A stretch of DNA of 64,000 bases. Origin: Anoxynatronum buryatiense (GTDB taxonomy: Bacteria > Bacillota > Clostridia > Peptostreptococcales > Tindalliaceae). The position numbers and the translations under genes were made by a program. The notes below the pieces were generated by a model, which was not told where the DNA came from, ran no database searches, and worked only from the letters and a program-made list of their open reading frames with translations. Location: assembly GCF_900182905.1 (NCBI RefSeq), contig NZ_FXUF01000001.1, positions 1-64,000 on the forward strand. The letters run 5' to 3'. The number at the start of each line of letters is the position of its first letter. The stretch's first letter is position 1. Shown here piece after piece: positions 16,867 through 27,173 of the stretch.

Positions 16867-19800
16867 ATGAAAACCAGCCATGATTTTTACCAGCTCATTA
16901 AACAGCATTGGACTCAACCCGACTTGCTTCAGCAAACAGATTCATCAATTGATCTGATCTTTTCATTCTTGGAAAATGAGACATTTTCAGGGAAACTGGA
17001 AGCAATGATTTCGAAGAATCATTTCACATGCCGCGATGTGCAGAAATTATGTGAACCTATGCTCCAAACAATGTGGGCTGAAGCTTTCCCCGAAGACCCC
17101 TTGTATTACATTTATCAATTTGCTTTATCCAAATCTTTCCCTGATGCAGTTGAAACCAAACTGGATTCCCGACTAGACTCAGGCTGCCTGTTTTATTTGG
17201 AAGCCTTGCGTGCTACATTGTCCATTCAGCAAGAACATGACAGTGCGTCTTTTCAGGCCCGCTATCCCCTTCAGCTTGAATTTCAGAGCGATGACAATCA
17301 AAACGAATATTCGCGTGAGTATCGCAGGTTTATTCGCGCCTTTAAAAATGAGTATGTTATCGAGATGATGAAATTAAATTTTGAAGTTACCCAGCACAAC
17401 ACGATGGACCATGTTAGCGGCGTCCATTTTTTAGCGATGCGTATTGCTAAGCAACTGCATGAATTTGGTATCCCGGTGGATTTAGGGAAGATTTCCGGTG
17501 CTGCTGCCGGTCATGATTTGGGAAAATATGGATGCCGTAGCTTTGAAAACAAGCGTGTTGCATACCTCCATTATTACTACACCGAACTATGGTTTAAATC
17601 GCGGGACATCTTTAATATCGGTCATATTGCCCTGAACCACTCAGTTTGGGATCTGGAACTGGAAAACTTACCTCTCGAGTCATTAATTCTAATCTATAGT
17701 GATTTCAGGGTTAAGAACTCTAAAAACAAAAAGAATCAGTATGAAATGTCGTATTTTAGCTTATCCGACTCATTTTCTGTCATTCTGAGCAAACTTGATA
17801 ATGTTGATGCCGAAAAGGAAAAGCGTTACATCCGTGTCTATGCCAAGTTAAAAGATTTCGAAGACTATATGATTGACCTTGGTGTCCAAGTGGACCCAGA
17901 AAAACCCATTGGAATTTCTGCCAGAAGTCGAAAAAAATATTTTTCTTTGATGCAGGGTCATGAAATCACCCAGAATTTGAAATATTTAGCTATTCAGCAT
18001 AATATTCATTTGCTCTATAAGTTTCGTGATGAGGATTCTCTGAGCGAGATCATTGAAATTGTTCGAAATGAGAAAAATGACAAGATTTTCAGAGAATATC
18101 TCGGGCTGTTTGAAGAATACACTGCTTATTTGACCCAGAAGCAAAAAATTGTTACATTGAGATTTTTATATGAAAAACTGACACATCCTGAAGAAGACAT
18201 TCGGAGACAATGCGCTGAGCTGATTGGTCAAATCATCAGTTGCTTTGATGAAAACTATCGCAAAGAAGTGCCTGAAGACGTAAAACTCCCTATGCCAGAT
18301 ATCACCAGTTTTGACCTATTGCGGGAATACATGAAACTCTTTTTATATCCAGACCATAAGATCACCGACCTTCATGCTTATTGGATTCGATATAGCCTTA
18401 AGCATATGCTTATAAAACTTCTGAGCCGTTGCGAGCAGAAATTTATCAGCCTCTATAAAGAAATTCTTCTGGAGTTCTTTGAAGAATCAAAAAATATACA
18501 CGAACAGCCCGATATTCATTTGTTAAATACAATTAAAGGGATTCCTGTGTTTCCTGGCGACCCTTCATTGGCCGTCTTCTTTGACTACGTTATCTTCTCT
18601 CTTTCCAATCATCGATTGGAAGATCTGGAAAACGTTGACCTTCGTATGTCCATCCTCGAATCAATCTATTATCTGGTCGATTTTTTTGCCGACGACAGCG
18701 ACGCTGTCCAAAAAATTCGACACCTATTTACTGATAAACCCAATAAATCTCAGGTGCCTGCAGAAAACTATCTGATGTTTAAACTCGCTAAAAAATTGTT
18801 CACAGAAGAAAAGATGATTACACCGTATCATGAGTTTTATGAACTGGATATCCATAAGGTTCCGGATATCCACCTGACGAATCTTAAATCTGCAACAAAT
18901 TGGGTTACCAAGAGAATTCATGTTGAGTTATTGCAGGAATATTTGGAACAGAACCCTACATTAAACAAACTATACACAGCTATGCATTATTGCAATCTCT
19001 TAAAAGTCAGCTCTGTTGAAAGTGTTCGAATTCAGGCTGGCGAATCATTGGTGAAGCTCTTTCCACACCTGCCTCTCGAACAACGAAATGACGTAGCCAT
19101 TGAGCTTCTTCGTGCTCTTGAGATTGACGGTGCTCAGCATACAAAGTACATTCCTGATTATCTCGGTCAGATAATCATATATCTGCAGCCCGTTGAACTT
19201 GATGAAATGATTACTGATCTAAATGAAAAACTGAAACAAAGCAATACAGAAATTAACTCACTACTGATGAAGACCATTGGCATTTTCATCGAAAACTACC
19301 CCCGCTATCGGGAGTTTTTTCAAGAAACTGATGAAGGATATGAGTATCGGCTTCAAAAGATGCTCGGGATCCTTCTTAATGGGTTGGTTCATCACCAACT
19401 TCAAATTCAGCAAATCTCTTTTAGCGTTCTTGGCAAGGATGTATTTGGTTCCAACAAACTTTCATTGCCGGAAAAATATCAGTTGTTCCTGATGACTGCC
19501 AAAAAAATACTAACGCTCTCCAAAGAGACAGAAGATCATGAACTTCTATTTCTTACCAATTCTTCCGGATTAAACCATCTGTACCGATTTATTTCTGATT
19601 ATGCCTTTTTTCATAAAACCATCGAAATTCCAACGCCAGAAAGAGTCGCTTTTTTCCCTGGCTCTTTTGACCCCTTTACACTGGGACACAAAGCCATCAC
19701 AAAGGCCATTCGCAACCTTGGTTATGAAGTCTACTTAGCTGTTGATGAGTTTTCATGGTCCAAAAGAACACAACCAAACTTAATCCGCAAAAATATTATC

Positions 19801-21771
19801 AACATGTCTATCGCTGATGAGTTGGATATTTATCTCTATCCCGAAGAACTGCCTGTGAATCTGGCCAATCCCAAAGACTTGCGTCATTTGAACAATAATT
19901 TCCCCAATTCCAGCGTCCACCTTGTTGCAGGCAGTGATGTGCTCATTAACGCCTCCGCGTACAGCGATCCTGCCAACGAATATATTTTCAGCTTTCCCCA
20001 CATCGTTTTTGAAAGGCGCAATGCTTCTTATTCGCCAGATAGTCACGCTCGCCTAAACAAGGTGTTGGAAGCACTTCATCACCCTTCAGTTCGCTTGAAT
20101 CTACCGACACAGTATGAAGAAATCAGCTCTACTCAAATTCGGAACTATATTGATGAAAACCGGGATATTTCCCGAATGATCGATCCCTTGGCGCAGCACT
20201 TGATCTACAAAAGAAACCTGTATCGAAATGAACCCCAATATAAGTCAATGATTCAGACTATTTCACTCGATGTGGATATTCGCGATCATGTCACCTATGA
20301 GCTGATCAACAATATCGTTTCCACATTCCATCAAAATTACACCTATTCATTCAAAAATATCGAACAGGTGTTTTCAAAACCCAATGGTCGATTAATACTA
20401 ATCAGGGATGTCAATCAAAATGGACGTATTCTGGCTTATGCAGCCCTTCATTGGATCCCCTCAGAACAAATATTTCAGGAGTTTAGAGACCGCAACATCT
20501 CTCAACATATTCGCGAACATTACAGTGGACGCATTATCCTTATAGACGGAATTTTTTCTGTAAAGGATCATCCTTTTGAAAATCTAAATCAGGTTATACT
20601 GACAGAAACCCTCACTTATTGCCTGAAAAACGACTACGGTTATGCGATTTATCAAAATAAAATAGATGAACATACGCCGGATGAAGTCGATGAAATTCTC
20701 AAGCTTCACGGTTTTTCCGAACTATCTTTCACACCAACAGCGCAACCTGTTTATACGGTTGATATGTCAAATCCATGCACCCTGAATCTGGATATTATGA
20801 CAATCATCAAAGAACCCTTCAAAAGCAATCAGCATGTTCAAAATGTGATTAATCGAACGCGGCATCGTATGCAACAAGTACTCACCGAACTTTATCCCGG
20901 CCATTTATTACTATCCTTTGATCGCAGCATTATTGACGAAACGCTCATCAAAAAAATCTGCCATGAAAATGAGATTCCACCGGTGCCATTATCACCCAGG
21001 CGCATGGGTGAATCGATGTGTGTGCCTTTTGGCAATGTGTTGAATCGCAGTATCGTTCCCAACACAATCACCAAATCACTGCATACCGAGAAAATGTTTG
21101 ATCCCGACATGAAGCACTTCACCATTCGCTCCTTTCCTTACTACCTTGATCTCAAACATCAAATCCGAATGATTAAGTCATTTAATCGTCCTGTGATTCT
21201 TGTGGATGACTTGCTCAATAAAGGCTATCGAATTCGTGCGCTGGATCCGTTACTCAACGAGGAAAAACTGGAGGTTAAAAAAATCATTGTGGGAATTTTG
21301 TCGGGCAGGGGAAAAGAATTGATGGAAATTCAAAACCGGGCTGTTGACAGTGCCTATTTTATACCCAAGCTACGGTTATGGTTTAATGAAGCGCTTCTTT
21401 ACCCTTATATTGGAGGTGATTATTTATGGAGAGGCGAATACCCTAAAAGCAATCTGCTGCCTTCCATAAATTTGATTTTACCCTATACGTCACCTGCCTT
21501 TATCAAAGGAGTCACCAACCGTCAGTTGTATAACATGTCTGAAGTATCCATTCTCAACGCGATTGAAATTCTAACCGTTCTGGAAAAAGAATATCAAAAG
21601 TTATATGAACGAAAACTGACATTGGCACTTCTTGGAGAGGTCTTTATTTATCCGCGTTATCCCGACAACGGGCCATATATGGAATATGATTTCAGCATCT
21701 CTGCTTCAGAGCATCTGAAAAAAGATCTCGAATTACTGAAAAGACTTGAGTTAATGGTAATCACATCTTAA
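16867..21771 (+). CDS. giant multidomain protein: HD, HEAT-like, NadD-like, GNAT-like and phosphoribosyltransferase-like regions
   Basis: The 1634-residue protein starts at an ATG after AATAGGGGG. An HD phosphohydrolase-like domain lies at ~175-310 (H182, HD at 216-217 in GHDLGK, later IYSDFR). Residues ~380-910 are alpha-helical with HEAT-like repeats (DIRRQCAELIGQIIS; SVRIQAGESLVKLF). A nucleotidyltransferase domain of the NadD/CoaD type spans ~926-1125, with FPGSFDPFTLGH (930-941) and ISSTQIR (1086-1092). Residues ~1130-1290 look like a GNAT fold. The last third has PVILVDDLLNKGYRIRALD (1442-1460), a PRPP-loop-like motif. No membrane segment is seen. HD and NadD domains are also linked in YqeK-NadD gene pairs, so dinucleotide or NAD-type chemistry is plausible. 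The true function is unknown. Confidence 0.75.
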   Translation: MKTSHDFYQLIKQHWTQPDLLQQTDSSIDLIFSFLENETFSGKLEAMISKNHFTCRDVQKLCEPMLQTMWAEAFPEDPLYYIYQFALSKSFPDAVETKLDSRLDSGCLFYLEALRATLSIQQEHDSASFQARYPLQLEFQSDDNQNEYSREYRRFIRAFKNEYVIEMMKLNFEVTQHNTMDHVSGVHFLAMRIAKQLHEFGIPVDLGKISGAAAGHDLGKYGCRSFENKRVAYLHYYYTELWFKSRDIFNIGHIALNHSVWDLELENLPLESLILIYSDFRVKNSKNKKNQYEMSYFSLSDSFSVILSKLDNVDAEKEKRYIRVYAKLKDFEDYMIDLGVQVDPEKPIGISARSRKKYFSLMQGHEITQNLKYLAIQHNIHLLYKFRDEDSLSEIIEIVRNEKNDKIFREYLGLFEEYTAYLTQKQKIVTLRFLYEKLTHPEEDIRRQCAELIGQIISCFDENYRKEVPEDVKLPMPDITSFDLLREYMKLFLYPDHKITDLHAYWIRYSLKHMLIKLLSRCEQKFISLYKEILLEFFEESKNIHEQPDIHLLNTIKGIPVFPGDPSLAVFFDYVIFSLSNHRLEDLENVDLRMSILESIYYLVDFFADDSDAVQKIRHLFTDKPNKSQVPAENYLMFKLAKKLFTEEKMITPYHEFYELDIHKVPDIHLTNLKSATNWVTKRIHVELLQEYLEQNPTLNKLYTAMHYCNLLKVSSVESVRIQAGESLVKLFPHLPLEQRNDVAIELLRALEIDGAQHTKYIPDYLGQIIIYLQPVELDEMITDLNEKLKQSNTEINSLLMKTIGIFIENYPRYREFFQETDEGYEYRLQKMLGILLNGLVHHQLQIQQISFSVLGKDVFGSNKLSLPEKYQLFLMTAKKILTLSKETEDHELLFLTNSSGLNHLYRFISDYAFFHKTIEIPTPERVAFFPGSFDPFTLGHKAITKAIRNLGYEVYLAVDEFSWSKRTQPNLIRKNIINMSIADELDIYLYPEELPVNLANPKDLRHLNNNFPNSSVHLVAGSDVLINASAYSDPANEYIFSFPHIVFERRNASYSPDSHARLNKVLEALHHPSVRLNLPTQYEEISSTQIRNYIDENRDISRMIDPLAQHLIYKRNLYRNEPQYKSMIQTISLDVDIRDHVTYELINNIVSTFHQNYTYSFKNIEQVFSKPNGRLILIRDVNQNGRILAYAALHWIPSEQIFQEFRDRNISQHIREHYSGRIILIDGIFSVKDHPFENLNQVILTETLTYCLKNDYGYAIYQNKIDEHTPDEVDEILKLHGFSELSFTPTAQPVYTVDMSNPCTLNLDIMTIIKEPFKSNQHVQNVINRTRHRMQQVLTELYPGHLLLSFDRSIIDETLIKKICHENEIPPVPLSPRRMGESMCVPFGNVLNRSIVPNTITKSLHTEKMFDPDMKHFTIRSFPYYLDLKHQIRMIKSFNRPVILVDDLLNKGYRIRALDPLLNEEKLEVKKIIVGILSGRGKELMEIQNRAVDSAYFIPKLRLWFNEALLYPYIGGDYLWRGEYPKSNLLPSINLILPYTSPAFIKGVTNRQLYNMSEVSILNAIEILTVLEKEYQKLYERKLTLALLGEVFIYPRYPDNGPYMEYDFSISASEHLKKDLELLKRLELMVITS

Positions 21772-21803
21772 TGGTTTATCGATTTTCTAAAGGCGGTGAT
21801 TCA

Positions 21804-23075
21804 ATGATATATTTTTACCAATTGTCTCAGGGTGTGGCCGTATCTTTCCTGTTCTTCTCTGATTTGCCAAAGGCAGATCCCGATACAGCGCTCCACCGGT
21901 CACCCCTCTTTTTCTTAATAAACCGATCGGCCGCAAACAGTCAGGTGTGTACTTTATTACATGAGCCTCATCATCTTTTTTTGGATCAGGAGTCTTTGGC
22001 ATTTCTTTCTCGAAAGACAGATATGGACAGTGAAAATACAGTCAATGAATCTGTTGGTCAACTTCCAGAGTGGCTGGTTCAAAAAATCAGAAATCAGCAG
22101 GTTTTCCTCGTGAATACCGCTCATTCCCGTTGGCAAGAGCGACTCACATTTTCATTTCCCCGAAAAAAGAGAGTTCATTTAGCAGGCTTGGGAGATGTGG
22201 GCAGTACATTGCTCACCGGGCTTCGATTACTGGGGAAAGATGATATTGATTCCATTGGCATTTTTGACTTATCAGAAAGCAAACTGCAACGATGGACTAA
22301 TGAAATCAACCAAATTGCAGACTTGAACTATCCTGACTACCCCCCTGTTTTGTCGTTGACCGAATCACAACTATTCAACTGTGATTTATTTATTTTCTGC
22401 ATAGCCCGTCAGGTTCCTGGCCTTGATGTCAAGAACGTGGATGTTCGCATGGCTCAGTTTGATGCAAATCGAATCATTATTGAGGAATATGCCCTCAAAG
22501 CAAGAGCCGCAAAATATCGGGGAATTTTTGCAGTTGTGTCAGATCCGGTTGATCAGCTTTGTATCACCGCTTACCGTAAAAGTAATGAGGATGCCTACGG
22601 TAATTACGATGGTGAAGGATTAATGCCTGAACAGGTGAAAGGCTTTGGACTGGGAGTCATGAACGCCCGGGCGCATTATTATGCAAAGCAACATCCGGAC
22701 ACAAGACACTTTAGCCAGGAAGGCCGCGTTTTTGGACCACATGGTCAAGGCTTAATTGTCGCCAATAGTATTGCCCACTTTGATCCAACCCTCTCAGATC
22801 TGCTTACTCGTCAAACACTGAGTGCCAATTTGGTTATACGTGAAATTGGCTTTAAGCCTTTTGTCGCTCCGGCACTTTCGTCCGGTTGCCTGCCGCTGTT
22901 GGCAACCCTGCGGGGAGAGTGGCACTACAGTACTGTTTTCATCGGTGGTGTCTATTTTGGGTGCCGCAATCGTTGGCTGGCTTATGGCCAGGAATGGGAG
23001 ACACTCACATTTCCAGACGCACTTTATCAACGACTGCAAGATACTTATACCCGATTGGAGCAATTTCAATGTTAG
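21804..23075 (+). CDS. lactate/malate dehydrogenase-like protein
   Basis: The 423-residue product has an unusual ~110-residue N-terminal extension, then a Rossmann domain HLAGLGDVGSTLLTGLRLLG (GxGxVG) with IFDLSESKLQRW, the LDH/MDH-like segments CIARQVPGLD and VVSDPVDQL, and FGPHGQG where the catalytic His loop (GEHGD) lies in the family. It is likely an NAD-dependent 2-hydroxyacid dehydrogenase relative, with the substrate unknown. I use the ATG at 21804 after AAGGCGGTGATTCA. Another ATG at 21771 overlaps the stop of the giant gene (TAATG) but has no ribosome site. The close spacing indicates one operon with the genes on both sides. Confidence 0.65.
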   Translation: MIYFYQLSQGVAVSFLFFSDLPKADPDTALHRSPLFFLINRSAANSQVCTLLHEPHHLFLDQESLAFLSRKTDMDSENTVNESVGQLPEWLVQKIRNQQVFLVNTAHSRWQERLTFSFPRKKRVHLAGLGDVGSTLLTGLRLLGKDDIDSIGIFDLSESKLQRWTNEINQIADLNYPDYPPVLSLTESQLFNCDLFIFCIARQVPGLDVKNVDVRMAQFDANRIIIEEYALKARAAKYRGIFAVVSDPVDQLCITAYRKSNEDAYGNYDGEGLMPEQVKGFGLGVMNARAHYYAKQHPDTRHFSQEGRVFGPHGQGLIVANSIAHFDPTLSDLLTRQTLSANLVIREIGFKPFVAPALSSGCLPLLATLRGEWHYSTVFIGGVYFGCRNRWLAYGQEWETLTFPDALYQRLQDTYTRLEQFQC

Positions 23076-24178
23076 TGCTTATTCGACCGAAGGCTACGGA
23101 GAACTTCATTGGATTGGTTAATGAGTTAATCCCTTATTCACCCGATCTGGTGATCGATGAAGCTTCAAAAGTAGTCCCCATGCCCACATTTTTTAAGGAA
23201 ACCACGTCCGCTTTATCTATCATTCTTGCCGTTGAACTTGATGATATCGGCAGTAACGGCGACTTATTACCAATTCTTTATGCCATGAAGCGTCACTGGT
23301 CAGCAATACTGGAACATTCGGTGGCCATGCTAATGGTAAAAAGTCCTAATGAGTGGCATACAAAAACCTTTTCCTCCTGGCTCATATTTAATCTAAATCA
23401 GTGGGGATGTCGTTTTATTGGTCACCCTTTGGTAGAAATGATCCCCAACCTCGAAAATCTTAGCCAATGGGAAAAAACGACAAATATTGCGAAAATCCAG
23501 TTGCTTCATGACTTCAGTCAAAATGCAGTCGAAAGATTAATGTCATTTAGCCATTGTTCATCACCCAGACCAAAGCTCGCCGTGCTTCATGCCAGTTCAA
23601 GAAATACTTCCAACACATTTATGCTATGGCACTTGGTTAAGGAGCATTTAAACCAAGTCGATATAGATGAATTTCATGTGGCCAATGGCACCATCATTGA
23701 TTGCATCGGATGCCCATACCAAACTTGTGTTTACTTTGGCCGCCAGAAAAGCTGTTTTTATGGCGGTGATATGATTCGGGAGCTAATACCTGCTATTGAA
23801 CAGGCTGATGCCCTCCTTTGGCTGTGCCCCAACTATAACGATGCCGTTTCAGCCAATTTGATGGCTGTTATCAATCGTTTAACTGCTCTCTATCGCACGC
23901 ATTCATTTAATGGAAAACAACTGTTTTCAATTATCGTATCAGGGAACTCCGGCGCAGATGCCGTCGCCAGGCAGCTTATTGATGCCCTCTGCATTAATAA
24001 AGGTTTTCAACTACCGCCAAAATTTTGTTTAACCGCACTTGCCTATGATCCGGGGAGCATTCTTGAAGCCAACGATATAAAAAAAAGAGCGGCAAGTTAC
24101 GCCGCTCAAATAACAGAATCATTGTTTATCAGTCAATCAGTTGAGCCATCCTGTCAAAAAGGGGAGCCGCACCTTTAA
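23069..24178 (+). CDS. flavodoxin-like NAD(P)H-dependent FMN reductase-like protein
   Basis: 369 residues. The first ~180 residues are of unknown type (LIRPKATENFIGLVNEL; VPMPTFFKETTSALSIIL). The C-terminal half is a flavodoxin fold: LAVLHASSRNTSNTFMLWHL (the FMN phosphate loop), a Cys cluster DCIGCPYQTCVYFG, and LLWLCPNYNDAVSANLMAVI, as in iron-sulfur-flavoprotein/NADPH:FMN reductases. The start is an ATG at 23069 with GGAG eight bases upstream, overlapping the previous gene's stop by seven bases. The 3' end overlaps the convergent M16C peptidase gene by 50 bases, and a terminator for that gene lies inside this coding region. Confidence 0.65.
   Translation: MLVLIRPKATENFIGLVNELIPYSPDLVIDEASKVVPMPTFFKETTSALSIILAVELDDIGSNGDLLPILYAMKRHWSAILEHSVAMLMVKSPNEWHTKTFSSWLIFNLNQWGCRFIGHPLVEMIPNLENLSQWEKTTNIAKIQLLHDFSQNAVERLMSFSHCSSPRPKLAVLHASSRNTSNTFMLWHLVKEHLNQVDIDEFHVANGTIIDCIGCPYQTCVYFGRQKSCFYGGDMIRELIPAIEQADALLWLCPNYNDAVSANLMAVINRLTALYRTHSFNGKQLFSIIVSGNSGADAVARQLIDALCINKGFQLPPKFCLTALAYDPGSILEANDIKKRAASYAAQITESLFISQSVEPSCQKGEPHL
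24079..24107 (-). terminator. intrinsic terminator of the M16C gene, inside the opposite coding sequence
   Basis: Minus strand: GAGCGGC (24107-24101), seven-base loop, GCCGCTC (24093-24087), then eight T (24086-24079). The stem is perfect. It lies 22 bases after the M16C stop at 24129 and within the reading frame of the rightward FMN reductase-like gene. Confidence 0.85.
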
Positions 24179-27059
24179 TGCGATTCTCATTGCCGATGAT
24201 ACAATATTGGTTTTCGGCTATCATTTGCCGTATCAAATGACTGTAGCTGCGAATGGTGTCTGCGCCAGTTTCGATGATTTCCAGCCGTTCGCGATGCTCA
24301 TCTGTCACAGTTAGACCTGCCAGGTAACGGGCATCTGCCTTTTCCCCTTTCATCGAGGGGGTTAAGGGGGCATCTAACCGGCTCATCGTTCCAATGATGT
24401 ACTTTGTCATTTCCCGATGACTGGCATCAAATCTTTCAAGGTATTCCGCCAGGTCATGATACACTCTTAATGTTTCCTCCAAATTCGGATCCCTGTATGA
24501 AACAAAGTAAGCATCACCATTTCGGAATAAGCCAGTCATCGCACCATATGCGCCGCCGGCAACCCTTATTCGCTTCCACAGGTAATCCAGGCTGCAAATA
24601 GTTTTAAGCACTTGCATGCTTCCAGAGTAAACATGACCAAATTTTTTAAAGTTTGATGCCTGAGCAACATACTGTACCTTACTTGACAGATAGAGGCCTT
24701 CACGTTGATAGTTGACACATTTTAAAGCCAAGGGTTTAACGGTTTCCGATGAATTCGGCAGTTGCGAAAAGAATTTTTCCATTTCATATGAAAAAGCTTC
24801 AAAATCCTTTTTTTCTCCTGTAAAGCTGGTCATGCTGCCCTTCTGTACCAAGATCCGCTTAAGAACTGACTGTATTGTTGCAATCACAGCATCTATCTGC
24901 TCATTATAATCCCTTTCAAGGGAGGCTATAAAGTGGTAGAACAGCAGGCCGCTGGTGGCTTCCTGAAAAGCAGCTTCTGGAGAAAAGTATGCCAGCGCTC
25001 TTTTTGATGCCACTAAATGTCCCTCGTGAAGAAGGTTCATCTCCAGTCGGGATTTAATTTCCCGTATCACTTCCAGAATCCGTTGACGATCATCCCAACG
25101 TGTGCGCAGCAACACTTCCTGAAGCAAATGCCAAAACAACTCATTCTTTTCAGTCAATGATTTTCCTCTTATGATGAAACGATGAACACCATCATCTTTA
25201 CCCGAATAATTTGGATAAACATCCGGCTTGAAATAGAATCCGCCCGTATGAAGGTTGAGTTCGTTGGACAGTGCTTCGTATGAATAGTTTTCTGTGCTGA
25301 TTCGCCCAAGCAGGGCTGCAAGAAGGCCCACATACGGCAACTCTTCCTGTTTTAGCGGCGCCATATCAAAATAGATTCCTGCATATTGGATACGATTCGT
25401 AAAGAGATCGTGAATAAGTACTTCTGATGAATATCCGGGAATGACATTGGTTGGAATTACTTCCGGTTCCGCCTGAAGATCCTCACGGGTCAGCAAAGGC
25501 ATCACCGTCAACTCCTCTTCAGTATGCGCCGTTTCCTGCCATTTTTCCAGTTGCTGATTCTTCAGAATCAAATCATCCAACATCTCCGATGACATTTGCT
25601 TTTTCATTTCTTCCAACTGATTTGACAGTATGGTCTCCCTTGCTTCATTCATCCCCGGGCTTGGTGTCAAGATTAGTGTACTGTAATGTTTGCTTTCCAA
25701 CAACATGGCTCTAATCAAGTTTTCAAAGTAGGGTGTGGTAAGCGCTTCTTTGACGCGTTGCAATGGACCTTCGTAAGCTAAGTGAATGGAAGGCACCTCA
25801 TCATACAGCCAGCTCTCCATTATTTTCATGCCATAGATAAGCCCTTTGGGATAGCGCCCATAATCGGCTTCTCTCAACTTGAACTCGTGAATGTTAATGA
25901 CGGCTTCAATCAACTTTTTGTCAATGCCATTGTCAATGAGCTCCTGTAACGTTTTTCGAACCAACTTGGTAAAGTTTTCCAATTTGTCAGCTTCGCTGTT
26001 TTTGATAATCACGCTAAAGACCGGCTGTTGAATACTGCTGTCATATGAGCCAAATACATCTTTACCTAATCCCTCTTTAATAAGAGATTTCTTCAACGGA
26101 GCAGCGGGAGTTCCCAATAATAGATAATTCAACATCTCCATTGCCAATTGATGTTCCGAGTCGGTGGCAATCCCGGTGACGAAGTTCATGCTCAGATATG
26201 TTTTTTCTATCACTGATTCTTCTGAAGCTACCGGATATTCTATTAACAGATTTTTTTCTGGAACAAATGGCTGTTGAAGGGGAATTGCAGAGTCAACAAA
26301 AATTCTATCAAAATGACTGAGGTACTCTTCGTTAATCAATGCCAGATGGTTTTCAATTGGCCCATTCCCATAAAGATACAGGTATGAGTTTGATGGGTGA
26401 TAATAGGTTTGGTGAAACTGGGTAAACATCTCTTGTGTCAGTTGGGGAATGATCTCAGGGTCTCCACCCGATTCAAAACCATATGGTGTGTCTGGAAAAA
26501 GTGTTTCCTGAATTTTGCGAAATAGTATTTGCTCAGGAGACGAAAACGCCCCTTTCATTTCATTATAGACAACCCCTTTAATTGTCAGAGGTTCTTCTTT
26601 TGATTTTATTTCATAGTGCCAACCTTCCTGTTGCAAAATTTCTGGCTGATCATGGAGATTTGGAAAGAAAACAGCATCTAAATAGACATCCATTAAGTTC
26701 ATGAAGTCTTTCTCATTTCGACTGGCAATAGGGTACATTGTCTTATCGGAGAATGTCATTGCATTCAAAAAGGTATTCATCGAACCTTTCGCCAACTCGA
26801 CAAAGGGATCTTTCAATGGGTATTTTCGAGAGCCACAGAGTACTGAATGTTCCAGAATATGAGGCAAGCCCGTACTGTCCCCGGGCGGCGTTCGAAAACT
26901 AATGGAGAAGACTTTATTATCATCTTCCGATTGAAGGTAGTAAAGACGGGCACCGCTTTTTTGATGCACCATCTCATATGCAGTCCCCTCCACCTCATTC
27001 ACTTTCGTGATTGCAACAATACGAAATCCATGTAATTCTTGTCCTTCAGAATAATTCAT
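24129..27059 (-). CDS. M16C-family (presequence protease-like) zinc metallopeptidase
   Basis: The 976-residue protein has the inverted zinc motif HxxEH as HILEH (H67, E70, H71) within STGLPHILEHSVLCGSRKYP, then VVYNEMKGAFSSPEQ carrying the third ligand Glu. The later GGAYGAMTGLFRNGDAYFVSYRDPNL matches the inactive C-terminal half of the PreP/HypA type M16C peptidases. Length (970-1000) is normal. It likely degrades peptides in the cytoplasm; no signal peptide is present. The ATG at 27059 is preceded by GAGGAG about 12 bases away. Gene order and 114-base spacing suggest it could be co-transcribed with the upstream deaminase, recJ and sirtuin genes. Confidence 0.85.
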   Translation of the reverse strand: MNYSEGQELHGFRIVAITKVNEVEGTAYEMVHQKSGARLYYLQSEDDNKVFSISFRTPPGDSTGLPHILEHSVLCGSRKYPLKDPFVELAKGSMNTFLNAMTFSDKTMYPIASRNEKDFMNLMDVYLDAVFFPNLHDQPEILQQEGWHYEIKSKEEPLTIKGVVYNEMKGAFSSPEQILFRKIQETLFPDTPYGFESGGDPEIIPQLTQEMFTQFHQTYYHPSNSYLYLYGNGPIENHLALINEEYLSHFDRIFVDSAIPLQQPFVPEKNLLIEYPVASEESVIEKTYLSMNFVTGIATDSEHQLAMEMLNYLLLGTPAAPLKKSLIKEGLGKDVFGSYDSSIQQPVFSVIIKNSEADKLENFTKLVRKTLQELIDNGIDKKLIEAVINIHEFKLREADYGRYPKGLIYGMKIMESWLYDEVPSIHLAYEGPLQRVKEALTTPYFENLIRAMLLESKHYSTLILTPSPGMNEARETILSNQLEEMKKQMSSEMLDDLILKNQQLEKWQETAHTEEELTVMPLLTREDLQAEPEVIPTNVIPGYSSEVLIHDLFTNRIQYAGIYFDMAPLKQEELPYVGLLAALLGRISTENYSYEALSNELNLHTGGFYFKPDVYPNYSGKDDGVHRFIIRGKSLTEKNELFWHLLQEVLLRTRWDDRQRILEVIREIKSRLEMNLLHEGHLVASKRALAYFSPEAAFQEATSGLLFYHFIASLERDYNEQIDAVIATIQSVLKRILVQKGSMTSFTGEKKDFEAFSYEMEKFFSQLPNSSETVKPLALKCVNYQREGLYLSSKVQYVAQASNFKKFGHVYSGSMQVLKTICSLDYLWKRIRVAGGAYGAMTGLFRNGDAYFVSYRDPNLEETLRVYHDLAEYLERFDASHREMTKYIIGTMSRLDAPLTPSMKGEKADARYLAGLTVTDEHRERLEIIETGADTIRSYSHLIRQMIAENQYCIIGNENRIKGAAPLFDRMAQLID

Positions 27060-27173
27060 TGATGTGACAACTCCTCATCTATACTCATTCCCAGTAACAG
27101 CTGTCTTTTAAAACAGCCATATCATTCATGCAGCCATTACTCTTACAAATGCAATCCCGAAGCGAAGCATTCG

